Shown here: one piece after another, positions 1 to 7,750 of the stretch
How the letters are laid out: each line of letters opens with the position of its first letter
Position numbering within the stretch: the first letter of the stretch is position 1
Assembly (NCBI GenBank): GCA_030680295.1
Contig: JAUXVU010000023.1
Location: 1 to 64,000, forward strand
From: Moraxellaceae bacterium
GTDB lineage: Bacteria > Pseudomonadota > Gammaproteobacteria > Pseudomonadales > Moraxellaceae
Direction: 5' to 3'
DNA: 64,000 nt
Program-made: the position numbers and the translations under genes
The notes under the pieces: generated by a model
Database searches by the model: none
Seen by the model: only the letters and a program-made list of their open reading frames with translations
What the model was told of the DNA's origin: nothing

Positions 1-417
1 AAGTCCTTCCGGGGGGTCACCCAAAATGATTTGCGGCTCGGACGAAAACAATTCGTGACTCTTGTCCACGTACAGAATGTCTTCATATCGCGTTATCGAC
101 CAGAACGGCCCGAATGGACTGTTCTTCTGGTAGTGCACCGGTGCCTCATCACGCAGCCGCTTGAAATAGGCGCGCCACTGGTCTTGACGGTACAAAAATG
201 GGTTGCTGACGTCGATGTCCTCAAGCGCCAGTGTGTTGACATCGGGAATGGGCGTTTCAACAAAATTAAGCAGAGGGCGCTGCCTGCCGATGATCTTCTT
301 TTTTGCCTTCATCACCACCTTCAGTGCCTGGATTTGCAAGTGCATTGGCACCACTTTGGATGTGGTGTTGATCACTTTGGTCTGGATGGCATTAATTGCG
401 CTTGATTTCGTTGGCAT
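1..417 (-). CDS. Cytochrome P450, CYP153-like, 3' part beyond window
   Basis: The reverse strand is open for 139 codons from an ATG at 417, with GGAG just upstream, and runs off the left edge. Residues 68-140 contain DIDVSNPFLY, a WRAYFKRLRDEAPVHY stretch, GPFWSITRYEDI and ELFSSEPQIILGDPPEGL. This is the N-terminal signature of the CYP153 family of bacterial alkane and fatty-acid terminal hydroxylases. These soluble P450s take electrons from a [2Fe-2S] ferredoxin and its reductase. The gene lies 15 nt downstream of a ferredoxin gene in the same direction, the usual CYP153 arrangement, but that ferredoxin is broken. The haem-binding Cys region is outside the window, so whether this gene is intact cannot be judged. 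The family call rests on recognised N-terminal sequence only. Confidence 0.85.
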   Translation of the reverse strand, partial: MPTKSSAINAIQTKVINTTSKVVPMHLQIQALKVVMKAKKKIIGRQRPLLNFVETPIPDVNTLALEDIDVSNPFLYRQDQWRAYFKRLRDEAPVHYQKNSPFGPFWSITRYEDILYVDKSHELFSSEPQIILGDPPEGL

Positions 418-432
418 GGTGTTCTCCAATAC

Positions 433-753
433 TTACATCTGAAATTCGGGTAAATGCTCGGTAATGTTGTCCATTTCATCATTAACTACAATCTGGCAGT
501 CTAGGCTTATAATACTCGTCTGCTCCGGTGTCACTGAGAGCATTTGCACTTCCTCTTCACTAAGCGTATCTGTCTTTCAGAACCAATCGTTTGACACTAT
601 GACGTGGCAGGTACCGCAGGCACACTCTTCCCCTCAGCCTCAATCAATTCCGAAAATTGTGTTGTCCAGAGCAACTTGGATTACCGAGGAACCAATTTTG
701 AAATGAACAAGATGCTCAAGGTGAGCATGTTCTATAGAAGTAATCAGACTCAT
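433..753 (-). pseudogene. [2Fe-2S] ferredoxin pseudogene (P450 partner)
   Basis: A 107-codon frame from ATG at 753 to TAA at 433-435 reads as an adrenodoxin/CYP153-type ferredoxin. Recognisable parts are VIQVALDNTIFGID, then ECACGTCHVIVSNDWF, SEEEVQML, DCQIVVNDEMDNI and a C-terminal HLPEFQM. It is interrupted by three in-frame TGA codons, at codons 38, 40 and 60. The first two fall in the loop where the first iron-sulfur Cys (expected ADCGG) should be; only the later CxxC part survives. Length and frame are otherwise preserved, so it decayed by substitutions. It would have been co-transcribed with the P450 15 nt downstream. Neighbouring genes use TGA as a normal stop, so recoding is not a sensible explanation. 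Confidence 0.8.
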
Positions 754-770
754 TTTTTATCCTCTAGTAG

Positions 771-798
771 TTTTTAGTTTTTAGTTTTTAGTTTTTAG
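771..798. repeat. Four tandem heptamers TTTTTAG
   Basis: Four perfect copies of the 7-base unit TTTTTAG run head to tail, preceded by a partial TAGTAG. They lie 18 bases upstream of the start of the ferredoxin pseudogene, in its 5' leader. Read on the gene strand the unit is CTAAAAA. It may be a slippage tract or a short array of binding sites; no function can be assigned. Confidence 0.9.
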
Positions 799-985
799 AG
801 ATTTGCGGTTTGTCGGCATGTTAGCTAGGTCATTTTTTGACAAGACAAAGTCATTTCAAGACAAAATGAGTGGCTTCCATCAATTTTGGGCTTACAGGTG
901 CCGCTCCACAATCAATGACCATGCTTCTGGCAGTGACAATAAACCTAACTATCTACATATATCGGCCTGACTCCGACTGTAAGTT

Positions 986-1017
986 TGTACTTAACCCACA
1001 ATAGTGGGTTAAGTACA
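986..1017. repeat. Perfect 14-bp palindrome with AATA loop
   Basis: The arms TGTACTTAACCCAC and GTGGGTTAAGTACA are perfect complements around a 4-base AATA loop. There is no T-run on either side, so it is not a typical intrinsic terminator. It ends exactly where the homology of the thioesterase pseudogene begins at about 1019, so it marks the deletion or insertion junction that removed that gene's 5' end. It could be the end of a mobile element or a recombination hot spot. Confidence 0.85.
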
Positions 1018-1529
1018 CCCGATTGCAACGATTGATTTGCGGGTGGACTTCATTCAGGAAGCTCCCACAGGTGAAGGAGTACATGGCAAAGTCGAGTGTT
1101 ACGCTGTAAAAGAAAATGTCGCCTATGTATGAGGGAGCGCAGTTTGCAGTTCAAATTATGCGTTTTTGGCTTCGGTGTCAGTGTCTTTCGCTATCGGAAC
1201 GCTCGGCCCATCCTTCGATTCGACTGCTAGTCCTAATGCGTTGCAGAAACAGTGGGTTGATGGTGTGCCCTATGCGCACTTTTCATGGCGGCATCCTCGC
1301 CAGTTTTGGTAAAATCGTTGCGGCTTTGTTTGTGCGGGAGTCGGAGGGTCTTGAGCAGGAGCCGTCATGCAGTAGTATGACTTTCGACTACCTAAGACCG
1401 GCCTTTGCTGGAATTACCCTAGCTGTGCCCAAGATTGTTCGTGCGAGCAAGCGTTTTATCGTTGTTTCTGTTGATATTTTTCTGGATGAGACGATTGTCT
1501 CGATTGGACGTTTTATCTATAAACGCTGA
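1018..1529 (+). pseudogene. Double hot-dog thioesterase pseudogene, 5'-truncated
   Basis: From 1019 the frame reads PIATIDLRVDFI...GEGV...VAYV, stops at TGA (1130-1132), and continues in the same frame with SFAIGTLGPSFD. A one-base shift near 1270 leads to MRTFHGGILASF, CSSMTFDYLRPAFAG and a C-terminal SIGRFIYKR. All these pieces align with the intact double hot-dog thioesterase at 12703-13638 in this window (IATIDLRVDFI, TFHGGIIASF, CSSMTFDYLRPAFAG, SGRFIYKR). The N-terminal third is absent and is replaced by the palindrome at 986-1017. The remains therefore show truncation, one nonsense mutation and one frameshift. It is a dead paralogue of the same acyl-CoA thioesterase and evidence that related catabolic clusters have been duplicated or exchanged here. 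Confidence 0.85.
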
Positions 1530-1888
1530 ATAACTTATATTTTTGGGCTGACAAGGGCGTCTTTAAATTTATTTCTTAGGCCTGCGTTTGCTGGCTCAGG
1601 GCGCAGTTGCAGAATTAACCAGCTAATCGCGGCTACCCCTCATCTCGCTCAAGGTATATCTTTTATAGCATGGCCAGTGTTAGGGGGTTTGGTTGCCACC
1701 ACCCCCCCGTTGAAAGCAACATATCCTCTGGATCGCCCTACCCTGATGAAATGTTAAGAGCTCGTTTTTGTCTCGGGTTTAAATCCCAAGGCTTCATTCC
1801 GTAGTATGCGAATTCTAACGGTTGCTTTTACTGTGCTGGCGTCGAACTAACACACTGATATGAAAGCTGAGTATGAAAAGAGGCAGCG
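1530..1888. other. Intergenic stretch without recognised gene
   Basis: I see no convincing reading frame, RNA gene or strong hairpin between the thioesterase pseudogene and the tetR gene. A run of seven C at about 1701-1708 and short T-rich tracts are present. It may be decayed coding sequence but I could not match it to anything. Confidence 0.5.
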
Positions 1889-2512
1889 TTATATATCAGT
1901 CTCACCTGGCACCACAACAGCTTGCTTTATAATTCTCCATACAAAGTTGCCGATATCTTCTAATGTATAGCGGCCTTCCTCAGTAAACCAAGTAGCAACC
2001 CAATTCAATGCGCCCAAACCAATCAGGCGCAATAAGTCTAAGTCAACATCTTTATGAATAATCCCCTTTTGTGCTAGCGGCTTTAATAATCCGACCCAAA
2101 GGGCCTCGTATCGATCACGTAATTGAATCATTTCCTTACGAGCATCACCTTGGAGTGCTCTCCATTCAAAAAGCAATACATAGACCATATCGGAGCCAGT
2201 AACCAACACTTTCAAATGGGCATTGATACCTTTGCGCAATTGTTCGGCAGGATTACTCTCTCCGACACACGCTTTAATTAATTCCACAGAAACTTGCTCT
2301 AAACCTAAGCGCATAAGATCAATTAGAATGGCCTCTTTCGTCTTATAACGATAATGCAAACTGCCAGGAAGCATATTGCATGCATCTGCAATTTCTTTCA
2401 CAGTAGTGCGCTCATATCCTTGAATTTTGAAAAGACGAGCTGCTGAGGTCAGTACTATCTCTCGATCTAACTGATCAATAACTTTGGTTGGGCGTCTCTT
2501 TTTCACGCGCAC
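1889..2512 (-). CDS. TetR/AcrR family regulator (KstR2-like C-terminal domain)
   Basis: The 207-residue product has a TetR-type N-terminal HTH at about residues 20-65, with TVKEIADACNMLPGSLHYRYKTKEAIL as the helix-turn-helix and following helix, and an all-helical ligand-binding part. The C-terminal half resembles the TetR_C domain of KstR2-like regulators, which sense acyl-CoA type catabolic intermediates. The start is GTG at 2512 with an AAGAGA stretch before it. It is the only regulator in the catabolic region. It is therefore the best candidate to bind the three palindromes at 3060-3099, 6759-6776 and 15577-15596; this is inference. No copy of that palindrome is visible in front of its own gene. 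Confidence 0.85.
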   Translation of the reverse strand: MRVKKRRPTKVIDQLDREIVLTSAARLFKIQGYERTTVKEIADACNMLPGSLHYRYKTKEAILIDLMRLGLEQVSVELIKACVGESNPAEQLRKGINAHLKVLVTGSDMVYVLLFEWRALQGDARKEMIQLRDRYEALWVGLLKPLAQKGIIHKDVDLDLLRLIGLGALNWVATWFTEEGRYTLEDIGNFVWRIIKQAVVVPGETDI

Positions 2513-2582
2513 TCTCTTACTTAATTTAACTTATTCAATTATATCATATTTCAACTACTTAATGATAGTTTACCCGACGTCC

Positions 2583-2752
2583 CCCCCTAAATTTGGACAC
2601 TCATTTGTAGAGTCTTCTGGCAAACTTATGTCAGGAGATGATGATACGTAAATCTAAGCTCACCGAAAGCAAAATTGTGGCGGCCCTTAAGCAGGTTGAA
2701 GGCGGCGTGCCAGTCAATGACCTCTGCCGACAAATGGGTGTCAGTTCTGCCA
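2583..2752 (+). mobile_element. IS3-family element remnant: left end and start of orfA
   Basis: CCCCCCTAAATTTGGACAC at 2582-2600 looks like an IS3-family terminal repeat. After AGGAG, the frame from ATG at 2641 encodes IRKSKLTESKIVAALKQVEGG and VNDLCRQMGVSS, the HTH start of an IS3-type OrfA transposase (IS407/IS2-like). The homology ends abruptly near 2752, and the frame then runs on into unrelated sequence to about 2922. OrfB and the right end are absent, so the element cannot transpose by itself. It shows that the catabolic region has been rearranged by insertion and deletion. Confidence 0.75.
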
Positions 2753-3059
2753 GAGCACTAAATTGTGTTTGGCCTGCCTTTGCAATGAGCTTCTCTACTG
2801 CAGTGATTGCGACTCGCGAGAATGCAAAAACTTCGGAAGGGAGCATGTTGAGGTCTAATTCTGGGGTGAAAATCAGTGTTAATCCTGCATCTATTCAGGA
2901 TGATACCCAGGAAATGTTGTAAACAACACCAAAGCTTGATGGCAACCAACACCTACAATATTGGCTGCTCAACAGGATGCGTGTGACCCTAGCGAGATGT
3001 TAGGTTAGCCTCGCTTGACGGGATAACTCTGCATCAGTGTCCTTGCTTCTTAAATTTTT

Positions 3060-3099
3060 TTATATTAATATTTGGTTGATCAACCAACCATTAATATAA
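3060..3099. promoter_or_regulatory. Operator-like palindrome, copy 1
   Basis: The core TTGGTTGATCAACCAA (3072-3087) is a perfect 16-bp palindrome. Outer arms extend the symmetry over 3060-3099 with only two mismatched pairs (3070/3089 and 3071/3088). Near-identical cores occur at 6759-6776 and 15577-15596, each upstream of a catabolic unit. Size and dyad symmetry suit a TetR-family dimer. It lies about 310 bases upstream of the flavin monooxygenase start. Confidence 0.75.
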
Positions 3100-3340
3100 T
3101 TAGCAGCAAAACTGTCATGACAACTTGTCACCAACACTCAAGGGCTTACTTAAGTAGCAGTATTGGTCGGATGCCGATGATCTTGAGTTACGAGCTAGCC
3201 GTTATGGTCAGATGACAGCTATCACAATGCTGTGTTTTTTGAGCGGAGGCCATCTTGCATGTTACGTGGCCTTAATTCTTACCATGTGATGGCTGAAAGA
3301 TTAGACAAAGTTTTTATCGAAGCAGTACTAGGTTTTCTGT

Positions 3341-3377
3341 AAGTCATCTGTAGTCCCTATGTGGCTACAGATGACTT
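3341..3377 (+). promoter_or_regulatory. Perfect 13-bp hairpin in the leader of the monooxygenase gene
   Basis: AAGTCATCTGTAG and CTACAGATGACTT pair perfectly around an 11-base loop. The hairpin ends 16 bases before the GGAG at 3394-3397 that serves the GTG start at 3405. There is no T-run, so it is more likely a leader structure that protects the mRNA or affects translation, or a second protein-binding site, than a terminator. Confidence 0.6.
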
Positions 3378-3404
3378 GTACAAGTTGAAATATGGAGCAT
3401 TAAT

Positions 3405-4907
3405 GTGAATCACAATCATCTAGATGTACTGATTATCGGCGCTGGCCTGTCGGGAATCGGTGCCGCCTGCCACTTGAAAAATAAATGCCCAACCTTACGT
3501 TATGGCATCCTTGAGCGGCGTGAGCGCTTAGGTGGAACTTGGGATCTTTTCCGTTACCCAGGTATTCGCTCAGACTCTGACATGTTCACACTTGGTTATA
3601 ACTTTCGGCCTTGGACTGATACTAAAATGCTCGCCGGAGGGGAGTCTATCCGAACTTATATTGAGGATACGGCCCAAGAGTATGGCGTCAAAAAACACAT
3701 TCATTTCGGACTGAAAGTAGTTTCAGAAGAGTGGGATAGCGGGACCAGCAGTTGGACTGTCACGGCGCTTAATGAGAGCACCGGAAAAGAAGAACTATTC
3801 ACAGCTTCTTTTGTTTTTAATTGCACTGGGTACTATAAGTACGACGCAGGTTACACACCTGAAATTAATGGCTTGGAGCACTACAAAGGCGACGTTATTC
3901 ATCCGCAACACTGGCCTGAAAACTATGATTATAGCGGCAAGCGTGTCGTTATTATTGGCAGTGGTGCCACAGCAGTAACACTGGTGCCTGCCATGACAGA
4001 CAAAGCTGCTCATGTGATTATGCTACAGCGTTCGCCAACCTATGTTGCGACGGTGCCGGAAGAAGATCTGATTTCAAAAAATCTGCGTCACTTTCTGCCT
4101 GAAATAGCCGTTTACCATGCTGCTAGAGTCCGTAACATTTTACTTCAGCGTGCTGTTTATCAACTATCTCTCAGTAAGCCAAAAGCCATCCGCCGTTTGC
4201 TGCTGACAGGAGTGCGCAAACAGCTTGGCCCGAATGCTGATATGCGTCACTTTGAGCCAAGCTATAATCCTTGGGAGGAACGCATGTGTGCAGCTCCTAA
4301 AGGCGATCTCTTTAAAGTCATTCGCGAAGGAAAAGCTTCTGTGGTGACAGACCATATCGACAAAATTACTGAAAGTGGTATTCAACTCAAATCCGGTGAG
4401 CATTTGGAGGCAGACGTAATCATTACTGCAACTGGCCTAAACCTTCAGCTTTTTGGTGGTGCCACACTACATGTTGACGGTCGCGAAGTTAGCGTCGCTA
4501 ATTCACTGCTATACAAAGGTTTAATGTTAGAAAATGTACCGAATATGGCACTGGTTTTTGGTTACACAAATGCCTCTTGGACTTTAAAAGCTGATATTGC
4601 TTGCGAGTTTGTTTGCCGCGTAATCAATCATATGCAAAATATTGGTGCTACTCAAGTCACTCCCATTGACGCTGAGGGGTGTGGCACAAATCTCAATTTC
4701 CTTAATCTGCGCTCTAACTATGTTAAGCGAGCTAACGATAATTTGCCTCGCCAAGGTAGCAAGGCTCCTTGGCAGAATTTGGATGACTATCTGAAGGATT
4801 TTCTAGCATTGCGCTACGGTAATCTCGAAGATGGTTATCTTCGTTTTGAGGGGAGAAATATCAAGAAGAAGCAAAGAAGGATTTTTAGCAATTTGCTTAG
4901 TTCTTGA
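3405..4907 (+). CDS. Baeyer-Villiger-type flavin monooxygenase (AlmA/EthA-like)
   Basis: This 500-residue class B flavoprotein has an N-terminal FAD fold with GAGLSG at residues 12-17. Next come [19 protein letters not shown] and a BVMO fingerprint, YKGDVIHPQHWP, at about 160-171. The NADPH fold has IGSGATA at about 183-190. Members such as AlmA oxidise long-chain alkanes and EthA-type enzymes turn ketones into esters, using NADPH and O2. The start is GTG with GGAG seven bases upstream. It is followed by a thioesterase and a PF10118 hydrolase in the same direction, and a broken second copy lies at 7747-8305. The nearby CYP153-like gene supports a hydrocarbon or ketone substrate, but the exact substrate cannot be read from sequence. 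Confidence 0.88.
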   Translation: MNHNHLDVLIIGAGLSGIGAACHLKNKCPTLRYGILERRERLGGTWDLFRYPGIRSDSDMFTLGYNFRPWTDTKMLAGGESIRTYIEDTAQEYGVKKHIHFGLKVVSEEWDSGTSSWTVTALNESTGKEELFTASFVFNCTGYYKYDAGYTPEINGLEHYKGDVIHPQHWPENYDYSGKRVVIIGSGATAVTLVPAMTDKAAHVIMLQRSPTYVATVPEEDLISKNLRHFLPEIAVYHAARVRNILLQRAVYQLSLSKPKAIRRLLLTGVRKQLGPNADMRHFEPSYNPWEERMCAAPKGDLFKVIREGKASVVTDHIDKITESGIQLKSGEHLEADVIITATGLNLQLFGGATLHVDGREVSVANSLLYKGLMLENVPNMALVFGYTNASWTLKADIACEFVCRVINHMQNIGATQVTPIDAEGCGTNLNFLNLRSNYVKRANDNLPRQGSKAPWQNLDDYLKDFLALRYGNLEDGYLRFEGRNIKKKQRRIFSNLLSS

Positions 4908-5054
4908 GCTTGGCTTAATAATTAATTTAATAAACGACTTTATATAGAGATTATATTAGCGGCACGATGCATCAATTCGTTAAAACCGTTGTTTAAAAAT
5001 TGGTAGATTTATGATCTGGTGTGGTGACTTTACGATAATGAGGAATAACTGCAT

Positions 5055-5468
5055 ATGAATGAATTGTTTCTTGAATCATTAATTAAGATGTTTCCAGAGG
5101 TTCCCTTTCAAAAGCTTCTTGGTATAGAGATCGTTGAGGTCGTAGCAGAGCGGGCCCTCGTTTGTCTTCCATTCCGCGATGAATTGACAGGTGGTAATAA
5201 CACTTTTCACGGTGGAGCCATCAGTAGTTTGCTAGACCTGACTGGTGCTTTGGCGGCATGGTCGGGACATAACACTGAAAATGGCATGCGAGCTGCCACG
5301 GTATCGATGACTGTGAATTATCTGGCTGCGGCGCAAGGGAAAGATATTATTGCTACCGCAAATGCCGTCAAACGTGGCCGAGAGTTAATATTTTCAGAAG
5401 TTTCTATTTGTGAAAAAGAGTCAGGTAAGTTAGTTGCCAATGGCTCGATGATTTATCGTATTACCTGA
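5055..5468 (+). CDS. PaaI-type hot-dog thioesterase
   Basis: The 137-residue protein is a single hot-dog domain. The catalytic-helix segment reads NNTFHGGAISSLLDLTGALAAW at about residues 49-70, with HGG followed by Asp as in PaaI-like acyl-CoA thioesterases. A GAGGAA stretch precedes the ATG. It lies 147 bases after the flavin monooxygenase and 77 before the PF10118 hydrolase, in the same direction, so the three may be one transcript. Its likely role is to release acids from acyl-CoA intermediates or recycle CoA during breakdown of the pathway substrate. Confidence 0.85.
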   Translation: MNELFLESLIKMFPEVPFQKLLGIEIVEVVAERALVCLPFRDELTGGNNTFHGGAISSLLDLTGALAAWSGHNTENGMRAATVSMTVNYLAAAQGKDIIATANAVKRGRELIFSEVSICEKESGKLVANGSMIYRIT

Positions 5469-5545
5469 TTGATAAGATTAATTTTAATTAATCTGAGTTG
5501 TGCGGGTTTTAAGTTAGGTGTTTTTTATTTTTTTAGGAGATTATT

Positions 5546-6439
5546 ATGGGCTCTATGTCAATTAAACGTAAGCTTACTGGGGCATCTGTGGGAATTCCAC
5601 CTCGCCATGTGGATTTTTCTATGGCTGAAGATTCCCCTAGATATTTTTATGGCAATAACGCAACTGCCACTATGTTCTTTGCAATGCTTTCCGGCTCATT
5701 TCCTCCAGGTGAAAGATTTTTTATGGAGTCAGTAAGGAGCTTTAGAGACCGTATTGAAGATGATCATTTGAAAGCTCAGGTATCAGGATTTATGGGGCAG
5801 GAGGCTATTCACGGTCGTGAGCATGATCGCCTAAATGCGTTGTTGGCAGAGCGTGGATTTGATATGGAGTCTTCGGATCGAATTGTGAAGTTTGGGCTGA
5901 AGATATTTGACCTGATGCCAGCAAGTACACGTCTTGCAGCGACAACCTTTATGGAGCACTTCACTGCATTGCTGGCTGAGCAGCTTTTAAATGATGAAGG
6001 CTTTGCTGGTCGTGCTGACCCTGAGATGATCAAAATCTGGCAATGGCACGCCCTGGAGGAGTTGGAGCATAAATCGGTTGCTTATGATGTTTACAGTATT
6101 ATTGGTAACTCTAGATTGGAGCGTGTAGTAGCAGCGCTTGCTTCTTCGGTTGTATTGCTTCCTATGATCGGTGGGACTTGGGCATGGATGCTAGCAAAAG
6201 AAGGAAAGCTGGGTAGTGCTAAAGATAATATCACTGGTTTAAAAATGCTTTTTGGTATGAATGGTTTTGTCACTAAGATAATTCCTAAAATGCCATTGTA
6301 TTTGAAGTCGAGCTTTCACCCGAAAGATCATGACACCACTGAATTGGAATGTGTTTGGCGCGAAAAGCTTTTTGGTGAAAATGGAGCACTAGCTTCAGAG
6401 TTTAAAAATAAGGCGGCCTTACAAGAGAGTCTGCATTGA
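5546..6439 (+). CDS. PF10118-type predicted metal-dependent hydrolase (copy 1)
   Basis: The 297-residue protein shares its layout with the product of 14658-15527: GNNAT...FPPGERFFMESVRSFRD near residues 35-70, GQEAIHGREHDRLN at about 85-98, TFMEHFTALLAEQLL, and WHALEELEHKSVAYDVY. The repeated Glu/His pairs (ExxxH, HD, EH, ExxEH) in a helical protein suggest a di-metal centre, as annotated for the PF10118 family. Its reaction is not established. AGGAG lies directly before the ATG at 5546. The family is often seen beside flavin monooxygenases and acyl-CoA enzymes, as here. A ferritin-like oxygenase activity is as plausible as hydrolysis. Confidence 0.82.
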   Translation: MGSMSIKRKLTGASVGIPPRHVDFSMAEDSPRYFYGNNATATMFFAMLSGSFPPGERFFMESVRSFRDRIEDDHLKAQVSGFMGQEAIHGREHDRLNALLAERGFDMESSDRIVKFGLKIFDLMPASTRLAATTFMEHFTALLAEQLLNDEGFAGRADPEMIKIWQWHALEELEHKSVAYDVYSIIGNSRLERVVAALASSVVLLPMIGGTWAWMLAKEGKLGSAKDNITGLKMLFGMNGFVTKIIPKMPLYLKSSFHPKDHDTTELECVWREKLFGENGALASEFKNKAALQESLH

Positions 6440-6492
6440 TATAAATATGTTTTAAAAGCTCATGTTGTTATAGCAGTGTACTATCTAAGACC

Positions 6493-6535
6493 TGATCTGA
6501 CAGTTACCAGTTTTTGCAGGTGCCTGTCAGATTAG
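6493..6535. repeat. Inverted repeat after the PF10118 gene
   Basis: ATCTGACAG (6495-6503) and CTGTCAGAT (6524-6532) are perfect complements, and inner ACC/GGT can extend the stem. It lies 55 bases after the end of the upstream gene. There is no clear T-run behind it, so terminator function is only possible. The remaining part of 6440-6758 holds no recognisable gene. Confidence 0.5.
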
Positions 6536-6758
6536 ATTTGAGTCAGATTCTTTTCTGCCCAAACCTATTTCCCATCCAACAAAGTCTCAACTGGCGTTCT
6601 GCCATTGCACATTTTGCCTTGATGAGTGGGTAATCCCCCCATTTTTAATGGCGGCTTTTTTATGCTAGGTCATGCCCCTTCAAGGAATTCGTCAGCCAGA
6701 CAACCCAGCGATAATTTCCTCAAGCAGCACTTCCCTTTTTATACATCAAACGCTAATA

Positions 6759-6776
6759 TTTGGTTGATTAACCAAA
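6759..6776. promoter_or_regulatory. Operator-like palindrome, copy 2
   Basis: TTTGGTTGATTAACCAAA is an 18-base palindrome with a single imperfect pair at the G/T next to the centre. It matches the cores at 3072-3087 and 15578-15595. It ends 17 bases before the preferred ATG (6794) of the alpha/beta hydrolase, a position where a bound repressor would block transcription or promoter access. Confidence 0.75.
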
Positions 6777-6793
6777 CAAAAGCACATCTAATA

Positions 6794-7750
6794 ATGCATC
6801 ATCACGATAGTCCCACAACGCTTGACCGGAGTGCTTCAAGCAGCCCCACGCAGACTGGCAGGAACATACAGTTCCACGGAAAAGGGGGGTTGGTTATTAG
6901 TGCAACCCAGTTCGGAGATCCAAAGTCACCGCAGGTGCTACTGCTACATGGCGGCGGACAGACACGTCATGCTTGGGCGCACACAGCAAAAGTAATGGCA
7001 AGGGCGGGATACTGCGCCACGACCATAGACGCCAGAGGTCATGGTGAAAGCCAGTGGTGCCCGAAAGGGGATTACAGCGCCACTGCTTTGATGTCAGATC
7101 TCCGCAGCATCATTCAGTCTCTTCCCTCATCCCCTTATATCGTCGGTGCGTCAATGGGCGGCCTCACCACCATGCTCGCACTTGGAGAGGAGCCCTCCCT
7201 GACCTGCCAAGGCTTGGTACTGGTGGACGTAGCCCCCCGTCTAGAACACAACGGTGTTCGCCGTGTTATTGAGTTTATGCGTCGCCACCAAGACGGATTC
7301 GACTCGCTCGAGCAGGTCCAAGATGCTGTCGCTGCCTATAACCCAGCACGAAAAGCGGCTGCAAATTCTCAGGGACTGCGAAGAAATCTGCGTCAGGACG
7401 CTAACGGCCGCCTCCATTGGCACTGGGATCCGGCTTTTCTTGAACATGCGGTAATTCCTGAAGCAGATGAAAGCATATTCGGTCGCACACGGCTCAATCG
7501 CGCTGCGAAGAGCCTAAAACTACCAATATTACTGATCCGTGGTCATCACAGTGACGTGCTCAGCGAAGAGGGTGCCCAGGAATTGTTAGCCCTAGTGCCA
7601 CATGCCCAGTACCGGGTGATCAATCAAGCGGGTCATATGGTAGCGGGTGATCGCAACAGCATCTTTACCGGAGCTGTGCTGGATTTTCTTCAGCGCCTTG
7701 ACCCGAAATTTATTGACATATGTTCCTCTGACCGGAGACTTACACCATGA
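6794..7750 (+). CDS. Alpha/beta hydrolase fold esterase/lactonase
   Basis: From ATG at 6794 ([11 protein letters not shown]) the protein has 318 residues. A longer frame from 6626 exists, but it would run through the operator palindrome and has no family match. It has [10 protein letters not shown] for the oxyanion region, RGHGES, the nucleophile elbow GASMGG, a likely acid in RGHHSDVLS and the catalytic His in [10 protein letters not shown]. Such enzymes hydrolyse esters or lactones, the products expected from a Baeyer-Villiger enzyme. Its stop overlaps the start of the broken monooxygenase copy (ATGA at 7747-7750), so the two were translationally coupled, which supports a monooxygenase-esterase pair. 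Confidence 0.85.
   Translation: MHHHDSPTTLDRSASSSPTQTGRNIQFHGKGGLVISATQFGDPKSPQVLLLHGGGQTRHAWAHTAKVMARAGYCATTIDARGHGESQWCPKGDYSATALMSDLRSIIQSLPSSPYIVGASMGGLTTMLALGEEPSLTCQGLVLVDVAPRLEHNGVRRVIEFMRRHQDGFDSLEQVQDAVAAYNPARKAAANSQGLRRNLRQDANGRLHWHWDPAFLEHAVIPEADESIFGRTRLNRAAKSLKLPILLIRGHHSDVLSEEGAQELLALVPHAQYRVINQAGHMVAGDRNSIFTGAVLDFLQRLDPKFIDICSSDRRLTP

Larger units (their letters stand above)
2753..3404. other. Intergenic region with operator and hairpin, no intact gene
   Basis: After the broken IS end, this stretch has only short unsupported frames on both strands and looks like scrap sequence up to about 3055. It then holds a large palindrome (3060-3099) and a perfect hairpin (3341-3377), which are described separately and probably belong to the control region of the monooxygenase gene that follows. 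Confidence 0.6.

Noticed and set aside
31-706. Open frames on the + strand (31-405, 203-442, 464-706)
   Set aside because: They are antisense to the CYP153-like gene and the ferredoxin pseudogene, whose reverse-strand sequences are clearly recognisable.
433-753. Selenocysteine or TGA recoding of the ferredoxin gene
   Set aside because: Three TGA codons occur, only one at a Cys position, no hairpin of the required type is evident, and nearby intact genes end with TGA. Decay is simpler.
6493-6535. Intrinsic terminator of the PF10118 gene
   Set aside because: The stem is good but the loop is long and no T-run follows; listed only as an inverted repeat.
6626-6793. Longer N-terminus for the alpha/beta hydrolase
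   Set aside because: This part spans the operator palindrome and has no resemblance to hydrolases; ATG 6794 is a better start.
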